DNA from: Alphaproteobacteria bacterium
GTDB taxonomy: Bacteria > Pseudomonadota > Alphaproteobacteria > Micropepsales > Micropepsaceae
Assembly (NCBI GenBank): GCA_019241645.1
Contig: JAFAWQ010000016.1
Coordinates: forward strand, 36,742 to 100,741
DNA: 64,000 nucleotides
Direction: 5' to 3'
Part shown: piece after piece, positions 23,501 through 30,977 of the stretch
Numbering within the stretch: position 1 is the stretch's first letter
Layout of the letters: each line of letters begins with the position of its first letter
The notes under the pieces: generated by a model
The model's database searches: none
Told to the model about the DNA's origin: nothing
The model's input: the letters and a program-made list of their open reading frames with translations, nothing else
Position numbers and translations under genes: made by a program

Positions 23501-26500
23501 TGACAGCCAGCGTCGCGCCAGCTTCCCCGATGATCGAGCCGCCCTGTGCGACATCGAGTTCGATAAGGCCACCGAGCGAGAGATTGATCGGGTGCGCATC
23601 CCACGCGTCCGTAGGAATAGCAGGCGTCATCACCGAATAGAGGTCGCCGCCTGTTCCAAGACCGCGGAGACTTTGTATTTGACCGGAGTCCAGGACCGGC
23701 GAGAACAGGGACTCTGAAAGCAAAAGCGTCTGGCCCGACCCGATCGTGAGAGTCTGGGTCGCGAGCAAAGCGTTGTAACCCTCAAGCCCATTCGTGAATG
23801 TGTTCTGCTGAAGATCGGTCTTGTAGGAGGTGATGTTGTAATTCGAAAATCCGGAACGCGAGAAAAAGTCGAGCGGCAGCTCTGTTCCGACCTCTGCCTG
23901 CCCGTCGCCGAAAGCGATTTGCGGCGTGACAAGATTGAACGTTCCGCCGCCGGCAAAACCTGCGGCCAAGATCGTTCCGTCCAGCGAAACCCGCGCGTTG
24001 ATCTGCGACGGGTTGACCGCGACAATATCGTTGCCTTGAAAATCGATCCCGTTAACGCGGAATCCGGGTAATGTGCCGGGACTGTAGTTGGGATCGTCCG
24101 CCAGCTGAAAATACGTGGTTTCTTCAATGAGACTTAGGTCGCCGCCACGCGCCGAAAGATCGAACGTTCCGATCGGGCGAACGTAACCGCCGCCTGAAAC
24201 GTCGATCAGCGATCCCTGGTTGAGCAATATACTTCCGCTGATATCGACATTTTCCTTCGGCGCGTCTGGATCGCCGGTATTGGCACGATCCTGTCCCAGC
24301 AACTGCCGCGGCGCGGCGATCAAGGTGATCGAGCCGCCGTCAGTATATACGTCTCCAGACATATGATCGGCATCGGCGCCGAAATTGTTGATCCATAGCC
24401 CGCGGGTGGAAAGGGTTCCGTTTACGACGATGTCGTAAGATCCCAGTTGCGGCTGGTCATCGGGCATGAAGACCGAACCGACGCCCGCATTGATCGTCTG
24501 TAGGCGGATAGTTCCGGACGGCACCGTGATGTTGCCATCGATCGTTATTGTGCGGCCCGCCAGCCCGTTGAAAACACCGCCCGGCGAGAGGTTCAGCGTG
24601 GCATCAGACTCGACGTGGATCTTTCCACTGGTTTGCAGGGAGACCTCGCTCAACCCCATGCCAGACAAGGCATCGCTTGAAAGACTAATTGTCTGCTGCC
24701 GGTCCAGCGGGAGATACGAGGCCTCGTCTCGCTGCGGCGTAACCAGGTTGCCGAATTCGTCAACGTAGACCGATTGGCCGAACGCCAGATCGGAACTCAC
24801 CGGATGATAATTCGCTTCGCCAACGATCGAGATATCGCCGCCGCCAGTCAGATTTACCGTACTACCTTGATTCTCCGCGAGGGCCTGCACGAACAGCAGG
24901 CCACCGGATGGCAATTGCGACGGCGCGCCCTGCAGTGCGCGGTTGTCCCCAAAAATGGAAGAAGTTCCGGTGCCAATCCGCGCATCCGCGATTTGCCGTT
25001 GGCCGGCAAAGGCCTCCCCGTAAACCGAACCATCGAGCACGATAGACGAGCCCTTGAGAGTCAGTGAGCCAGCGTCATGTCCTTCAGAATACCCCGTTTC
25101 GTAGCGAGCGCCGAGGAGAAGAGGACTGGCCCAGCTCTGACTCATCCCCCAACGTGGCTGGTCGAGCGTGTACCCCGTGTAGATCCCGACATAATCGCCA
25201 TTGGGATCAGCAACCGAAATATCGACAATTTGCCCGCTTGCGGTGATGAGCTGCGTCGTTTGCACGAAGCCCGCTTCGAACTGCACCCATCCGCCCGAAA
25301 TGTCGATCGTAGCGCCACTCTTGACGATAATATCCGGTGCGTTTTTCGCGTCTGACCCTGCAGCGTGCGAACGAACGCCGAGCGTCACGTTGCCGCCTTT
25401 CGTCATCAGCTCCTTGACGCTGATCCCGACCTGTTGGGCATAGCTTGCCGCATCGATCAATGGCGAGCCGATCCATGCTGTTCCGTCGGCCCGCACGCCC
25501 GAGAGCCGCGGGTCCACGAAAACGGTGGCGCCATTAAGCCAGCTGTTGCGGTAGTTTGGATCGTTGGCGAGTTCGTTGCCTTTGACGGGGCTGATACGAA
25601 TGCTGTTGCGAAAGGCGGGGATAATGACATCCGTCAGCCCTGCGACATCGATGATCGCGCCGTTATCGATGAAAACGCGCGATTTGCCCTGCGAACTTGA
25701 GTCGTCGGTCGAGCTTGCCCCCGACGCCGAGCCGATATCCATATTCGCGGCCGGCGCGAACAGCATCGCATTCTGCTGAATTTCGATGCGCGAGCTGTCT
25801 GACCCAATGCTAATCCGGGACAGTTTGAAATCTTCCAGCGATACCGGATCCTGCGGGATCGTTCCGCCATCCTCAGGCGTAATTGCCATGGTGCTTCCGG
25901 TGCCGATCTGGATGTCGCCGCCGGTGAGCTGAATGAATCCGTTTCGTGAAACGCTGGTAGTGCTCTCCAGCAATCCATCCTGAATAATGGCGCCGAACTG
26001 CGTCGTACCCAACGAGAGGTAGCCTTGCGGCACATCAATGATCGCGTTTGGAGAGTTGATAACGTACTCGCCCGGCGTGCTGTCCACAGTCTGCGCGACG
26101 AAGCCACGCACGTCCGGGTTATCGCTCCCGGATGCCCCGGTGGACCCAATGAGACGGATGTCGCGGCCCGCCTGTAGCGCCACCTCGCCAAGGGGCGAAT
26201 ACAGCGTGCCTGAATTGACGATCTTAGGCGCCCCCATGAATATGAAACCGCCCTCTTCGGTGGCGATTTGGGCACCGGCGTTTACATTGATCATACCTTC
26301 GAGCAGCGGGTCGGTCACGAGTTGGCCGGTTCCCGGATCGAGATATTGCTGCGACGAGAACGTGTATGCGGTCGCTTGGTCTTGATCTGAGGCCTGTTCG
26401 GCGAAGCCAAGCAGCCCGAACGCCTGAAATTCCAGATTGCGGTCCTTGATATTGAGGGGGAGTTTTCCGGTAGGATCGTAAGATCGCCCGATTTCAAGAG

Positions 26501-27296
26501 AGGTAGCTATCAGCGATTCGACATTGATCTGCGACTTGCCGCCAAAGACTATGCCGTTCTGATTTATGATGAGGACGGTACCGGGAGCCTTGATCGTGCC
26601 CAGTATCTGGCTCGGCGCCGGCACGTCATTCGGGTTGCGCAATCCGGTGTTTGGATCCAGCTGCCCAACAACGCGATTCAGCGCCACCCAGCCCGGCTGC
26701 GCCTGTCCGTTCTGGGACTGGTCAAACGTCAGCGTCGTGTTCTTACCGACATTGAAAGTTTCCCAAGACAAAATGGCCCGGGCCTGCGTCTGGTGAATGG
26801 TGACATCCACGCCGTCCCCCGTCTTGGTTTGTGTCGGCTGATCGGCTCCATCCCAAGTATGCACGCCGGTTGTGTCGTTCGCCGCCGAAACAGGATCGTC
26901 AACGGGATCCAGCCCACCTTCCCCAAGTCCATCCGGAACATTGGTTTGAAGCGCAGCTGCGGCTTCCCGCGCCGCTTCCTGAGCTTGATCCGCCATGTCG
27001 ACGGCTGTCGAAACTCGGGCGCCATATTGCAGCGCGCGTAACCGCGCCGAGGCCATTCCGGCCGCCGTCTTGGCGTTCTGGCCGATGGTTCCGCCGCCCT
27101 GCGCAGGCAAAGGGGCGCGTTGCGCGATGACGGTCCTGGCGATGTTATTGACGCCTCGAAGAACCGCAAGCTGCGAATTGCTTCCTGCCTGCGACACCTG
27201 CACGCTCATCCCGGCTGCCAGAGCCAACACGCTCGCACCTTTCAAGAGATGGCGGCGGATACGAGCGTCGGTCCGATGGCGTTGCGAATTCCCCAT
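14511..27296 (-). CDS. Giant filamentous-haemagglutinin-type TpsA exoprotein/adhesin
   Basis: 4261 aa; signal-like N-terminus (LLKGASVLALAAGMSVQVSQA), TPS domain (TWDGADQ...ILSWETFNVGKNTTLTFDQ...ALNRVVG...GTVLIINQNGIVFGGKSQINVESLIATSL) and very long G/N/D-rich beta-helical repeats. Confidence 0.95.
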   Translation of the reverse strand: MGNSQRHRTDARIRRHLLKGASVLALAAGMSVQVSQAGSNSQLAVLRGVNNIARTVIAQRAPLPAQGGGTIGQNAKTAAGMASARLRALQYGARVSTAVDMADQAQEAAREAAAALQTNVPDGLGEGGLDPVDDPVSAANDTTGVHTWDGADQPTQTKTGDGVDVTIHQTQARAILSWETFNVGKNTTLTFDQSQNGQAQPGWVALNRVVGQLDPNTGLRNPNDVPAPSQILGTIKAPGTVLIINQNGIVFGGKSQINVESLIATSLEIGRSYDPTGKLPLNIKDRNLEFQAFGLLGFAEQASDQDQATAYTFSSQQYLDPGTGQLVTDPLLEGMINVNAGAQIATEEGGFIFMGAPKIVNSGTLYSPLGEVALQAGRDIRLIGSTGASGSDNPDVRGFVAQTVDSTPGEYVINSPNAIIDVPQGYLSLGTTQFGAIIQDGLLESTTSVSRNGFIQLTGGDIQIGTGSTMAITPEDGGTIPQDPVSLEDFKLSRISIGSDSSRIEIQQNAMLFAPAANMDIGSASGASSTDDSSSQGKSRVFIDNGAIIDVAGLTDVIIPAFRNSIRISPVKGNELANDPNYRNSWLNGATVFVDPRLSGVRADGTAWIGSPLIDAASYAQQVGISVKELMTKGGNVTLGVRSHAAGSDAKNAPDIIVKSGATIDISGGWVQFEAGFVQTTQLITASGQIVDISVADPNGDYVGIYTGYTLDQPRWGMSQSWASPLLLGARYETGYSEGHDAGSLTLKGSSIVLDGSVYGEAFAGQRQIADARIGTGTSSIFGDNRALQGAPSQLPSGGLLFVQALAENQGSTVNLTGGGDISIVGEANYHPVSSDLAFGQSVYVDEFGNLVTPQRDEASYLPLDRQQTISLSSDALSGMGLSEVSLQTSGKIHVESDATLNLSPGGVFNGLAGRTITIDGNITVPSGTIRLQTINAGVGSVFMPDDQPQLGSYDIVVNGTLSTRGLWINNFGADADHMSGDVYTDGGSITLIAAPRQLLGQDRANTGDPDAPKENVDISGSILLNQGSLIDVSGGGYVRPIGTFDLSARGGDLSLIEETTYFQLADDPNYSPGTLPGFRVNGIDFQGNDIVAVNPSQINARVSLDGTILAAGFAGGGTFNLVTPQIAFGDGQAEVGTELPLDFFSRSGFSNYNITSYKTDLQQNTFTNGLEGYNALLATQTLTIGSGQTLLLSESLFSPVLDSGQIQSLRGLGTGGDLYSVMTPAIPTDAWDAHPINLSLGGLIELDVAQGGSIIGEAGATLAVSKLYNAGLIHIPGGAIIQSEVLPSLYNDPATTLAIRSLSDAFTVNADGTIDEGAPNALGILGSDGNPLTNAQLAATYSFYFLGAKLGATDGIVLAAGSTTDLSGTSILDPRATAFTQDAGHIRTGRIISGGIIETRTAKLTDDALFTTALGTSVYNSTNPVGQIGVDYLTADPGAVIDISGTADVFELPSYSGRLTPTEVWSDGGTIAMGNGGTLTGATIHAEGGGAHGMGGTLITLDPTLSQNDPEQPTRDAISAELIEKAGFDTLVAEGSLSSVGDVTLKLGRGFFLVSRPYDGLLDLNNTQQRDELAPVISAGGYLEIDAPYIRFDSVLQNVSTPYQGDLGGNTVVFKADEIDISGAVLFDQSIAEVQLNATGDIRLSGVRPWQQIFDLNPQSVQNSLVGQLAVNGNLEITAGQVYPTTGSKFYVTSSNADGTITFERSGTETPPVPYSAGGNLTIQAANIVQGGVIRVPIGTLTLGGDDPFTITTDGIATQFAPATESTVATEGSITSVSAEGLVIPYGITTDQLEWFFGPTGSDELKAPPAATLNIGGTDVSLESGATVDVSGGGDLFAYEFISGIGGSKDVLDRFSTDPYTSLNGYQYPDGRQVYAIVPGLSNSIVAAYDPIYSAQYGDLYSPQNAGQQVYLQGIPGLAPGWYTLLPAKYAMLPGGMRIVENTRAVNLSMGRPGRLRDGSYVVSGYYGTAGTDSYQSTLTSFTVQSQNIFRKYSNIALTSANLKFAQDAAHNGQLPPRLPVDAGRLVLAPARTLEVETELEATPGEGGRGSQVDVSGTDFDIVSALPDVLQDGTIYLTADSLTNLNASSLLIGGVRTDNSDGTTSLDITAETILVNNDASHPLTGPEVILAVDGSGSSITLENGATIIASGKVDDPRSGDYLIDGSGDMSGQGAVLRVSTGPQRLVTRTNIDEDASVGRLDVGRADLEGISLLLESSGDLTASPDATIKAEQLALGASKVTFTSNGDGLSGLVITPELQALFGQANALTIRTPGSIDFSSGTYHFNNLTLDTPGLELIDGNSVVLDADTLTLANHEEAGAACDSEGAADCGGGALTIHASEIDFGSGTVRTYGFGGSVTLAGTSGIFAQGKKSVFDVGPATLNLQTPFLADRALAPVPGQPMLIPDLTLTTTGDVFITNPTNGKPGDIDGAPGSSISINGDSVSISGTTIRATAGLLHITADDDITVGDGAKLETPGYSHNFGDAADPYIVSAPGGLLQLTAVNGDIDLQAGSLLSVGGGRGSAGTLELQAAQGGVTFDGMLDASAPDKGGSFILDENDAFDLSTLGGIIGTEFNGMIAIRTATGDLVLANGQTLKAHNVVLTADGGLVDIAGTIDASGATGGIINLFGLDGVTLESESLLDAHATGYGIYSTRQARGGDVFVGTDGDGAIRVENGAAIDVSARNTRDRLVPVFRNGTVYYIYVPGDFGGTVHFRSSVIEQEDGDTVNVFYDGTIKGATNITLEGFKKFDLEQIAADPNFVGVTIDENGRVVLDVGAKGSDGQINWLADYGDGTLVQFVQDFDISAANGQLGSLIDSGVFHEAPGMELDYSGDIVLSSNWNLGAGIVNVAAAVRAGLMAELPTVDGKYYVLPGKEGEVFRRFTTLIYRTDGSVYGEPGILTIRAGGTLDIKGSITDGFFQFHDQNDPDYLNMALGGGDKIYSAFIRTGCFGSCAGILQWQMMAAPPGSYVSIAFPGSGSLSSILFNPAPYSAEANSPAALGSLDGNTGDPLGSAQLFPLLTRWNGDAVPVESWSYRLVGGADLASVDPLRVIPGADGNLIIEGEKKYTYFATKDGATSAFGDTLLLGLSTESGIQLLSADDWYNAFVAANPGLDANSYTFINLGLAPKDVQNFLINLANDFFAQYPDQFQIFQSKGAFGISTSLNLAAKFMAQAVAPDFSQFKGEYKPPKPPVITKPTTAYVRTLVRTGTGNIDLAAAGNIDLTNGPVVKRDQNGNGNCKGGDQCLQVGGTAVYTAGHLVDPSKQIITDALSGLTVALDPGGFVPTNDFIWDPMLNGYQYGAGGAPDSPGVGYSGILIANPVYLTDGGDISMQAGADILGRRDVWTSGLIGRYYNATNGFGYTWIGQGDQPWRTGRTGTAPNLRINPQLFTEGVGALGGGNIRIRAGRDISDLSIVDDTTVTTASAAFNSKPGSSLALVTFGGGDVDVEAGRDLLGGRLDVGSGFANIVIGGNVQSAGDIQTSFESDITQANGLRIRLTDGNIGLWARGDLQIQGITALGVTGATNDSTQNLDEHGFYSTSAGVSLIADGNVTIDNKGADVLTEKDSFTHDNATAVYPGSLTAVSLTGDLVLATGGTGVATSILLYPSPSGNLQLAAANNIAPTVIAMSDADPGLLPGFFSTFEAGLSGLVFGFPGILPDMSAIERRDLHNRRATHLGDAVPNRIYAGSDILDMIISVPKQTRIGAGRDIVNMMFFGQNLSGGDITRIAAGRDITATTKLVQPVIEDNPLVFGNPEAAVQGNTFVIAGPGSFFLEAGRDMGPFLNSAVTDGFELLVNGETGSTGKLVFAGGVLSVGNDWNPWLPAGGASLFVEFGVGKGQNFDGFRDYYLDPANLPNLDGDLFAQVTDANGNLVPDRNRPIYGPILIEWMQAHAAAKLREAYGTTDVDFQQAYDVFTTLPELEQRVFILGNVYFNELKQTSIPDGPSYKQYTRGYRAVNTLFPSSYGYTENDLTGGGNGSNQPVETGNLDLRLATIQTDHGGNIYLVGPGGRVLAGSTVRTADQAARRTYDGGRLFAGAPFDALYPATITAIPIGYEGILTLRGGSIFTFTDTDFLLNQSRLFTEGGGDIAMWSSNGDLNAGQGPKTSANFPPVVVRIDENLFIELDSVSGVSGAGIAAFEPGPGEPAPNVYLVAPRGTVDAGDAGVRVAGNLFIAAQTVANANNFTVGGSSFGVPGSSTVDVAAQTSASSASASAEQIAQSFAAAHGQQNAPSIISVDFLGMVDDSEELKRKRRRSTGS

Positions 27297-27306
27297 GGCG
27301 TGTCCT

Positions 27307-28065
27307 TCAAGGCTGGCCGGAAGCGGCTTGCTTGTCCGGTGTTGGTGCTGTCTGTGTCGGCAATGTCGTCGACAATGGCGCTGTCGACGGTGTTGCTGGC
27401 TGCGGAACTGCAGGCGCAGGTTGCCGCGCCGGTCGCGCAGACGGCGACGCTACCGCAGCCGGATTCGATTGCGGAGTGCGCAACTTGACGGCGCGCGGAT
27501 CGAACTTTCCGTCGTAAATTCTGTCCCCGTAATCCTGCGCAATCTTCTCGAGATTGACTCGCGTGTCCTGCACGAAAGGTTCGGCGAGGTTCATCGTGTC
27601 CCACATGTCCACATGCTCGAACTTGTCGAGGATCTCGTAACTGACCTTGAGCAACTGCTCGTTCTTCTGCCGGCACACCGCCAGCATTGTCGCCTGATTT
27701 GAGACAAGTGTTTGAAGGCGAACGCGTTCGCCTTGTGCCGCCTGAACATCGGTCGAGGCCTGCGAAAGCGCGGAACGATCCACCGCAACCTGCTGACGAA
27801 GCGCAGCCAATTCAGCATCGCTGGCGGCTGCGCGCGGGCGGGATGTTTGCGCCTGTAGCGCCTGGACCTGTTTTTTCAGGCTGTCCCGCTCACCCTCGGC
27901 CGACGTCACCCGCGCTTGCAGACTCGCTTGGCCCTCCTGAACCTGCCGCAGCTGTTCAGTCGTTTGGCGTAACTGATCGCGCAACCGGTCTTCCAGAGAC
28001 TGGGCGTTGGCGGCCGCCGTTCCGGTTATCCACAGAAGAGCTAGCGTGGCAAACGAACGCTTCAT
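27307..28065 (-). CDS. Secreted/periplasmic coiled-coil protein of the TPS operon
   Basis: Start at MKRSFATLALLWITGTAAANAQ (signal peptide), then long coiled coil (LEDRLRDQLRQTTEQLRQVQEGQASLQARV...) and Pro/Ala/Thr-rich tail; sits 1 nt after the porin stop. Confidence 0.75.
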   Translation of the reverse strand: MKRSFATLALLWITGTAAANAQSLEDRLRDQLRQTTEQLRQVQEGQASLQARVTSAEGERDSLKKQVQALQAQTSRPRAAASDAELAALRQQVAVDRSALSQASTDVQAAQGERVRLQTLVSNQATMLAVCRQKNEQLLKVSYEILDKFEHVDMWDTMNLAEPFVQDTRVNLEKIAQDYGDRIYDGKFDPRAVKLRTPQSNPAAVASPSARPARQPAPAVPQPATPSTAPLSTTLPTQTAPTPDKQAASGQP

Positions 28066-28066
28066 C

Positions 28067-29881
28067 TTAAAATTCCGCATTGAGGTCGAGCTGCACCACA
28101 TCGATGGCGAGAGGCGGTCCGTACACCTCGTTAGCGCTCAGCCATCGCGCGGTAAGCCAGGTCTTGTCGAAGACCGCCACCGAGCCGCCGACGATGAAGC
28201 CTCTGGCGTTTGTTCCGCCGAGGTGGAATTCGCTGTCGGTGAAAGCATCCGGCACCGCATCGGGTTGGAGGTATTTGTATCCGAGCGAAACATTCCAGTC
28301 GCCAGCCTCGCGCGGTGCCGGGTTGCCGACTGTGATATTCGCGTAGTAGCCGTTCGGACCACTCTGGATCTTGGCCTTGGAGAAGTCGCCGCCTATCGGT
28401 GGATCGCAGGGATCGATATAGCCGCCGGCGCCCGGCACAACATTTGTCAGCGGCAAGCCCAGCGGGGCGTAGCGGCAAGCGAACTTCGTATCGTAGGAAA
28501 GATTCCGGACATAGTCGAAATCCAGATTTATGAATTTCGAGTCATCGAACTGATACGACAGCCGCTGATTTGCCTCCACCACATCGTACTCGAATGATAG
28601 GCCTACGAACTGGGGCTCCGGCGTACCATTCGGATTGTCCGGATTCGGAACAATCTGGCGAATTAGGAAGACGGTATTGCCCTTCTGCATGAAGGCGGGC
28701 CGGGTTTGGTCCGTCGAACACTCCTTGAATCCGAGATAGAGAAAACACGGCGATGACAATTGGCCCTGGAGGTTGTGAAAATCATACGCCGCGACGCCGA
28801 AGCGCCAATCGAAATTTCCGTCGCGCCAATCCACGCCCATTTGTCCGCCCAGCAACCATTTCTGGTACTCCGGGGATTTTCCGCAGGTGACTTCGACGAG
28901 CGGGCCGCAATTGCTCGGGTAGTTGGCGCCGATATAGCCGATGGGGAACCAGCCACCGGCGCTGAAAATGCCGAAGCCCTGTCCTCCCGGCTTTTTTGTC
29001 TCCATGGTGGCGGCCACGCCGTCGAAATTGAGGTCTGGGTCCCACATAAGATCCGTGCTGAAAAACGGATTGGGCATGCGTCCGCCGGTTAGATTCAAAT
29101 ACTTCAGCGGTCGAACCATCACATAGGCCTGGTCGAGCCAGATGTCCTTCTTTCCGAAGCCGCCGCCCAATAGCTGCGTGGTGGAAACCGGTCCATTGTC
29201 GTTGCCCGACGCCAGACGAATGCCGACCTTCACGTCATCGGAGATATCGGCGTCGAAACCCAGGCGCGCGCGCACGCTGAGCCTGTCGTATCGATTTTGC
29301 CGGGTGTTCAGAAACGGCACGGCAATAGCCGTATTGCTATTGATATCGGTCGGGCCGTTCGCGTTGAACGCGGCATAGTCGATAATGTCGTCGGCATTGG
29401 TCTTCGCGTAGATGTCGCCTTCATCGCGCAGGCGAAAATCGCCGTGGACACGTACGCGCTTGGTCCAGGCCGGCACGGCTTCCGGCTGCGCCCAATTCTC
29501 GGCACGCGCCTGGGCCAGAACTTCCTTTTTCACTTCGTCGCGGATCTGCTTTTTCACGATTTCTGGAACATACGGCACGCGAACCACGCCCGGCGGCGGG
29601 GGCGGAACGCCGTCGGCTCCAGGTTGACCGGCCGGCGCGGCAGAAGCTGTCTGCTCCGTGCGCGCCTGGGCCGCTTCCGCTTCCGCTTCCTTGAGAAGCG
29701 CGTCCGCATTCTTCTGGGAGATGACGCCCTGCTTCACCAGCAGGCGAATCAAATTGATGGTGGCGTTCGATGAGGGTTGAGCAGCTGTTTGCGCTTCTGC
29801 AGGCGCCGCCACGGCAACGGACATTGCCAGGCAACTCGCCAGCTTCAGCGATGTGAAATTCCATTTATTCAACATCATCAA
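28067..29881 (-). CDS. Putative outer-membrane porin
   Basis: 604 aa; signal peptide (LASCLAMSVAVAAPAEAQ), helical N-terminal segment, beta-rich repeats and C-terminal aromatic residue (VVQLDLNAEF). Confidence 0.82.
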   Translation of the reverse strand: MMMLNKWNFTSLKLASCLAMSVAVAAPAEAQTAAQPSSNATINLIRLLVKQGVISQKNADALLKEAEAEAAQARTEQTASAAPAGQPGADGVPPPPPGVVRVPYVPEIVKKQIRDEVKKEVLAQARAENWAQPEAVPAWTKRVRVHGDFRLRDEGDIYAKTNADDIIDYAAFNANGPTDINSNTAIAVPFLNTRQNRYDRLSVRARLGFDADISDDVKVGIRLASGNDNGPVSTTQLLGGGFGKKDIWLDQAYVMVRPLKYLNLTGGRMPNPFFSTDLMWDPDLNFDGVAATMETKKPGGQGFGIFSAGGWFPIGYIGANYPSNCGPLVEVTCGKSPEYQKWLLGGQMGVDWRDGNFDWRFGVAAYDFHNLQGQLSSPCFLYLGFKECSTDQTRPAFMQKGNTVFLIRQIVPNPDNPNGTPEPQFVGLSFEYDVVEANQRLSYQFDDSKFINLDFDYVRNLSYDTKFACRYAPLGLPLTNVVPGAGGYIDPCDPPIGGDFSKAKIQSGPNGYYANITVGNPAPREAGDWNVSLGYKYLQPDAVPDAFTDSEFHLGGTNARGFIVGGSVAVFDKTWLTARWLSANEVYGPPLAIDVVQLDLNAEF

Positions 29882-29907
29882 TCCCCTTCAACACCCTCGC
29901 GCACCTC

Positions 29908-30555
29908 TTAGGTCGGTCTTCTGCTGCGGATAGCCAATCGAAACTCGCCAGATCCCGGCGGCTCTTCGTCGACCGCCGGCAGACCGTCCGCGAGAGTCAC
30001 CAACGCGCCATCCACTTTGGGATCGCCGCTTGACTGCACCAGTCGCAGATGGAGCCGCCGGCTGGCATCGACCCATGCGATTACCTGCACACTGAATGCG
30101 AGGCGATTGACGCGTTCGTCCTGCTGCACCGCGTTCTGCACCACCGATGTGAGATAGCGGCCGTAGCTTTCAGAACCGACGCCGGACCCTCCGGCAACAT
30201 CCCCGCCGCCTTCGCCTTGCCCGATGCCATACGCATCGTTGCCGGCTTGCGCCGGCCCACTCATCGTAAGCGGCTTTGGCGCGTCGACCTGCTTCGGTGT
30301 GGGTGCTGCCTTCCGAACTTCCTCGACCTTCTTTTCCGGCTCGGGCGGTTTTTCTTTCGGTTTCGGTGGAGGTGGCGGTGGCGGCGGTAGAAAGGCTTGC
30401 AGGGTCGGCAGCGGCGGCGCTTCTCTGCGTGTGGCCGAAGGATCGTGCAGCAAATACCAAATCCCGCCGGCGATCAGCGCGAATACGAACGCAGGTACGG
30501 CGATGCGCACATATCGCCTGACGCCGCCGCTTTCGTCGTCGTATTCGTCCCGCAT
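29908..30555 (-). CDS. TonB-like energy transducer
   Basis: Single N-terminal TM (YVRIAVPAFVFALIAGGIWYLL), Pro/Lys/Glu linker (PPPPPPPPKPKEKPPEPEKKVEE), TonB-C-like end; directly next to exbD. Confidence 0.82.
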   Translation of the reverse strand: MRDEYDDESGGVRRYVRIAVPAFVFALIAGGIWYLLHDPSATRREAPPLPTLQAFLPPPPPPPPKPKEKPPEPEKKVEEVRKAAPTPKQVDAPKPLTMSGPAQAGNDAYGIGQGEGGGDVAGGSGVGSESYGRYLTSVVQNAVQQDERVNRLAFSVQVIAWVDASRRLHLRLVQSSGDPKVDGALVTLADGLPAVDEEPPGSGEFRLAIRSRRPT

Positions 30556-30560
30556 GCGCC

Positions 30561-30968
30561 CTATCCCGATTGCGCCTTGCCGGTAACCAGACCGACCTGA
30601 CTGAGCTCGAGCCGTCGCAAGAGATCGAGGACCTCCATCACTTTCTGGTACTGGACTTGGGCATCTCCCTTCAGCACGATGGGAAATTCCGGCGTCAGGG
30701 CCTTTTGCGTCTTGAGCCGATTCTCCAAATCCCCGATCGAGACGGGATATGCGTTGAGATAGATGTTGCCGTTGTTGGCGACCGTGATCACCTGAGTCTG
30801 CGGCTTCGACAGGCTCACCACCGCGCTGGCCTTCGGCAGGTCGACCTTGATTCCCTGCACGGATGCGGTGGTCATGATAATGAAGATGACAAGCAGAACG
30901 TACGCCAGATCCAGCATCGGTGTGATGTTGATGTCGTCGTAAACCTTGTCCTCTTCCTGCGCGCGCAT
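30561..30968 (-). CDS. exbD: Biopolymer transport protein ExbD/TolR family
   Basis: 135 aa; NITPMLDLAYVLLVIFIIMTTASVQGIKVDLPKAS. Confidence 0.94.
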   Translation of the reverse strand: MRAQEEDKVYDDINITPMLDLAYVLLVIFIIMTTASVQGIKVDLPKASAVVSLSKPQTQVITVANNGNIYLNAYPVSIGDLENRLKTQKALTPEFPIVLKGDAQVQYQKVMEVLDLLRRLELSQVGLVTGKAQSG

Positions 30969-30977
30969 CCGGTCCTC

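Noticed and set aside
14511-27296. Repetitive DNA in tpsA considered as CRISPR or tandem repeats
   Set aside because: Repeats are degenerate at DNA level and explained by beta-helical protein repeats; no constant repeat/unique spacer pattern seen anywhere in the window.
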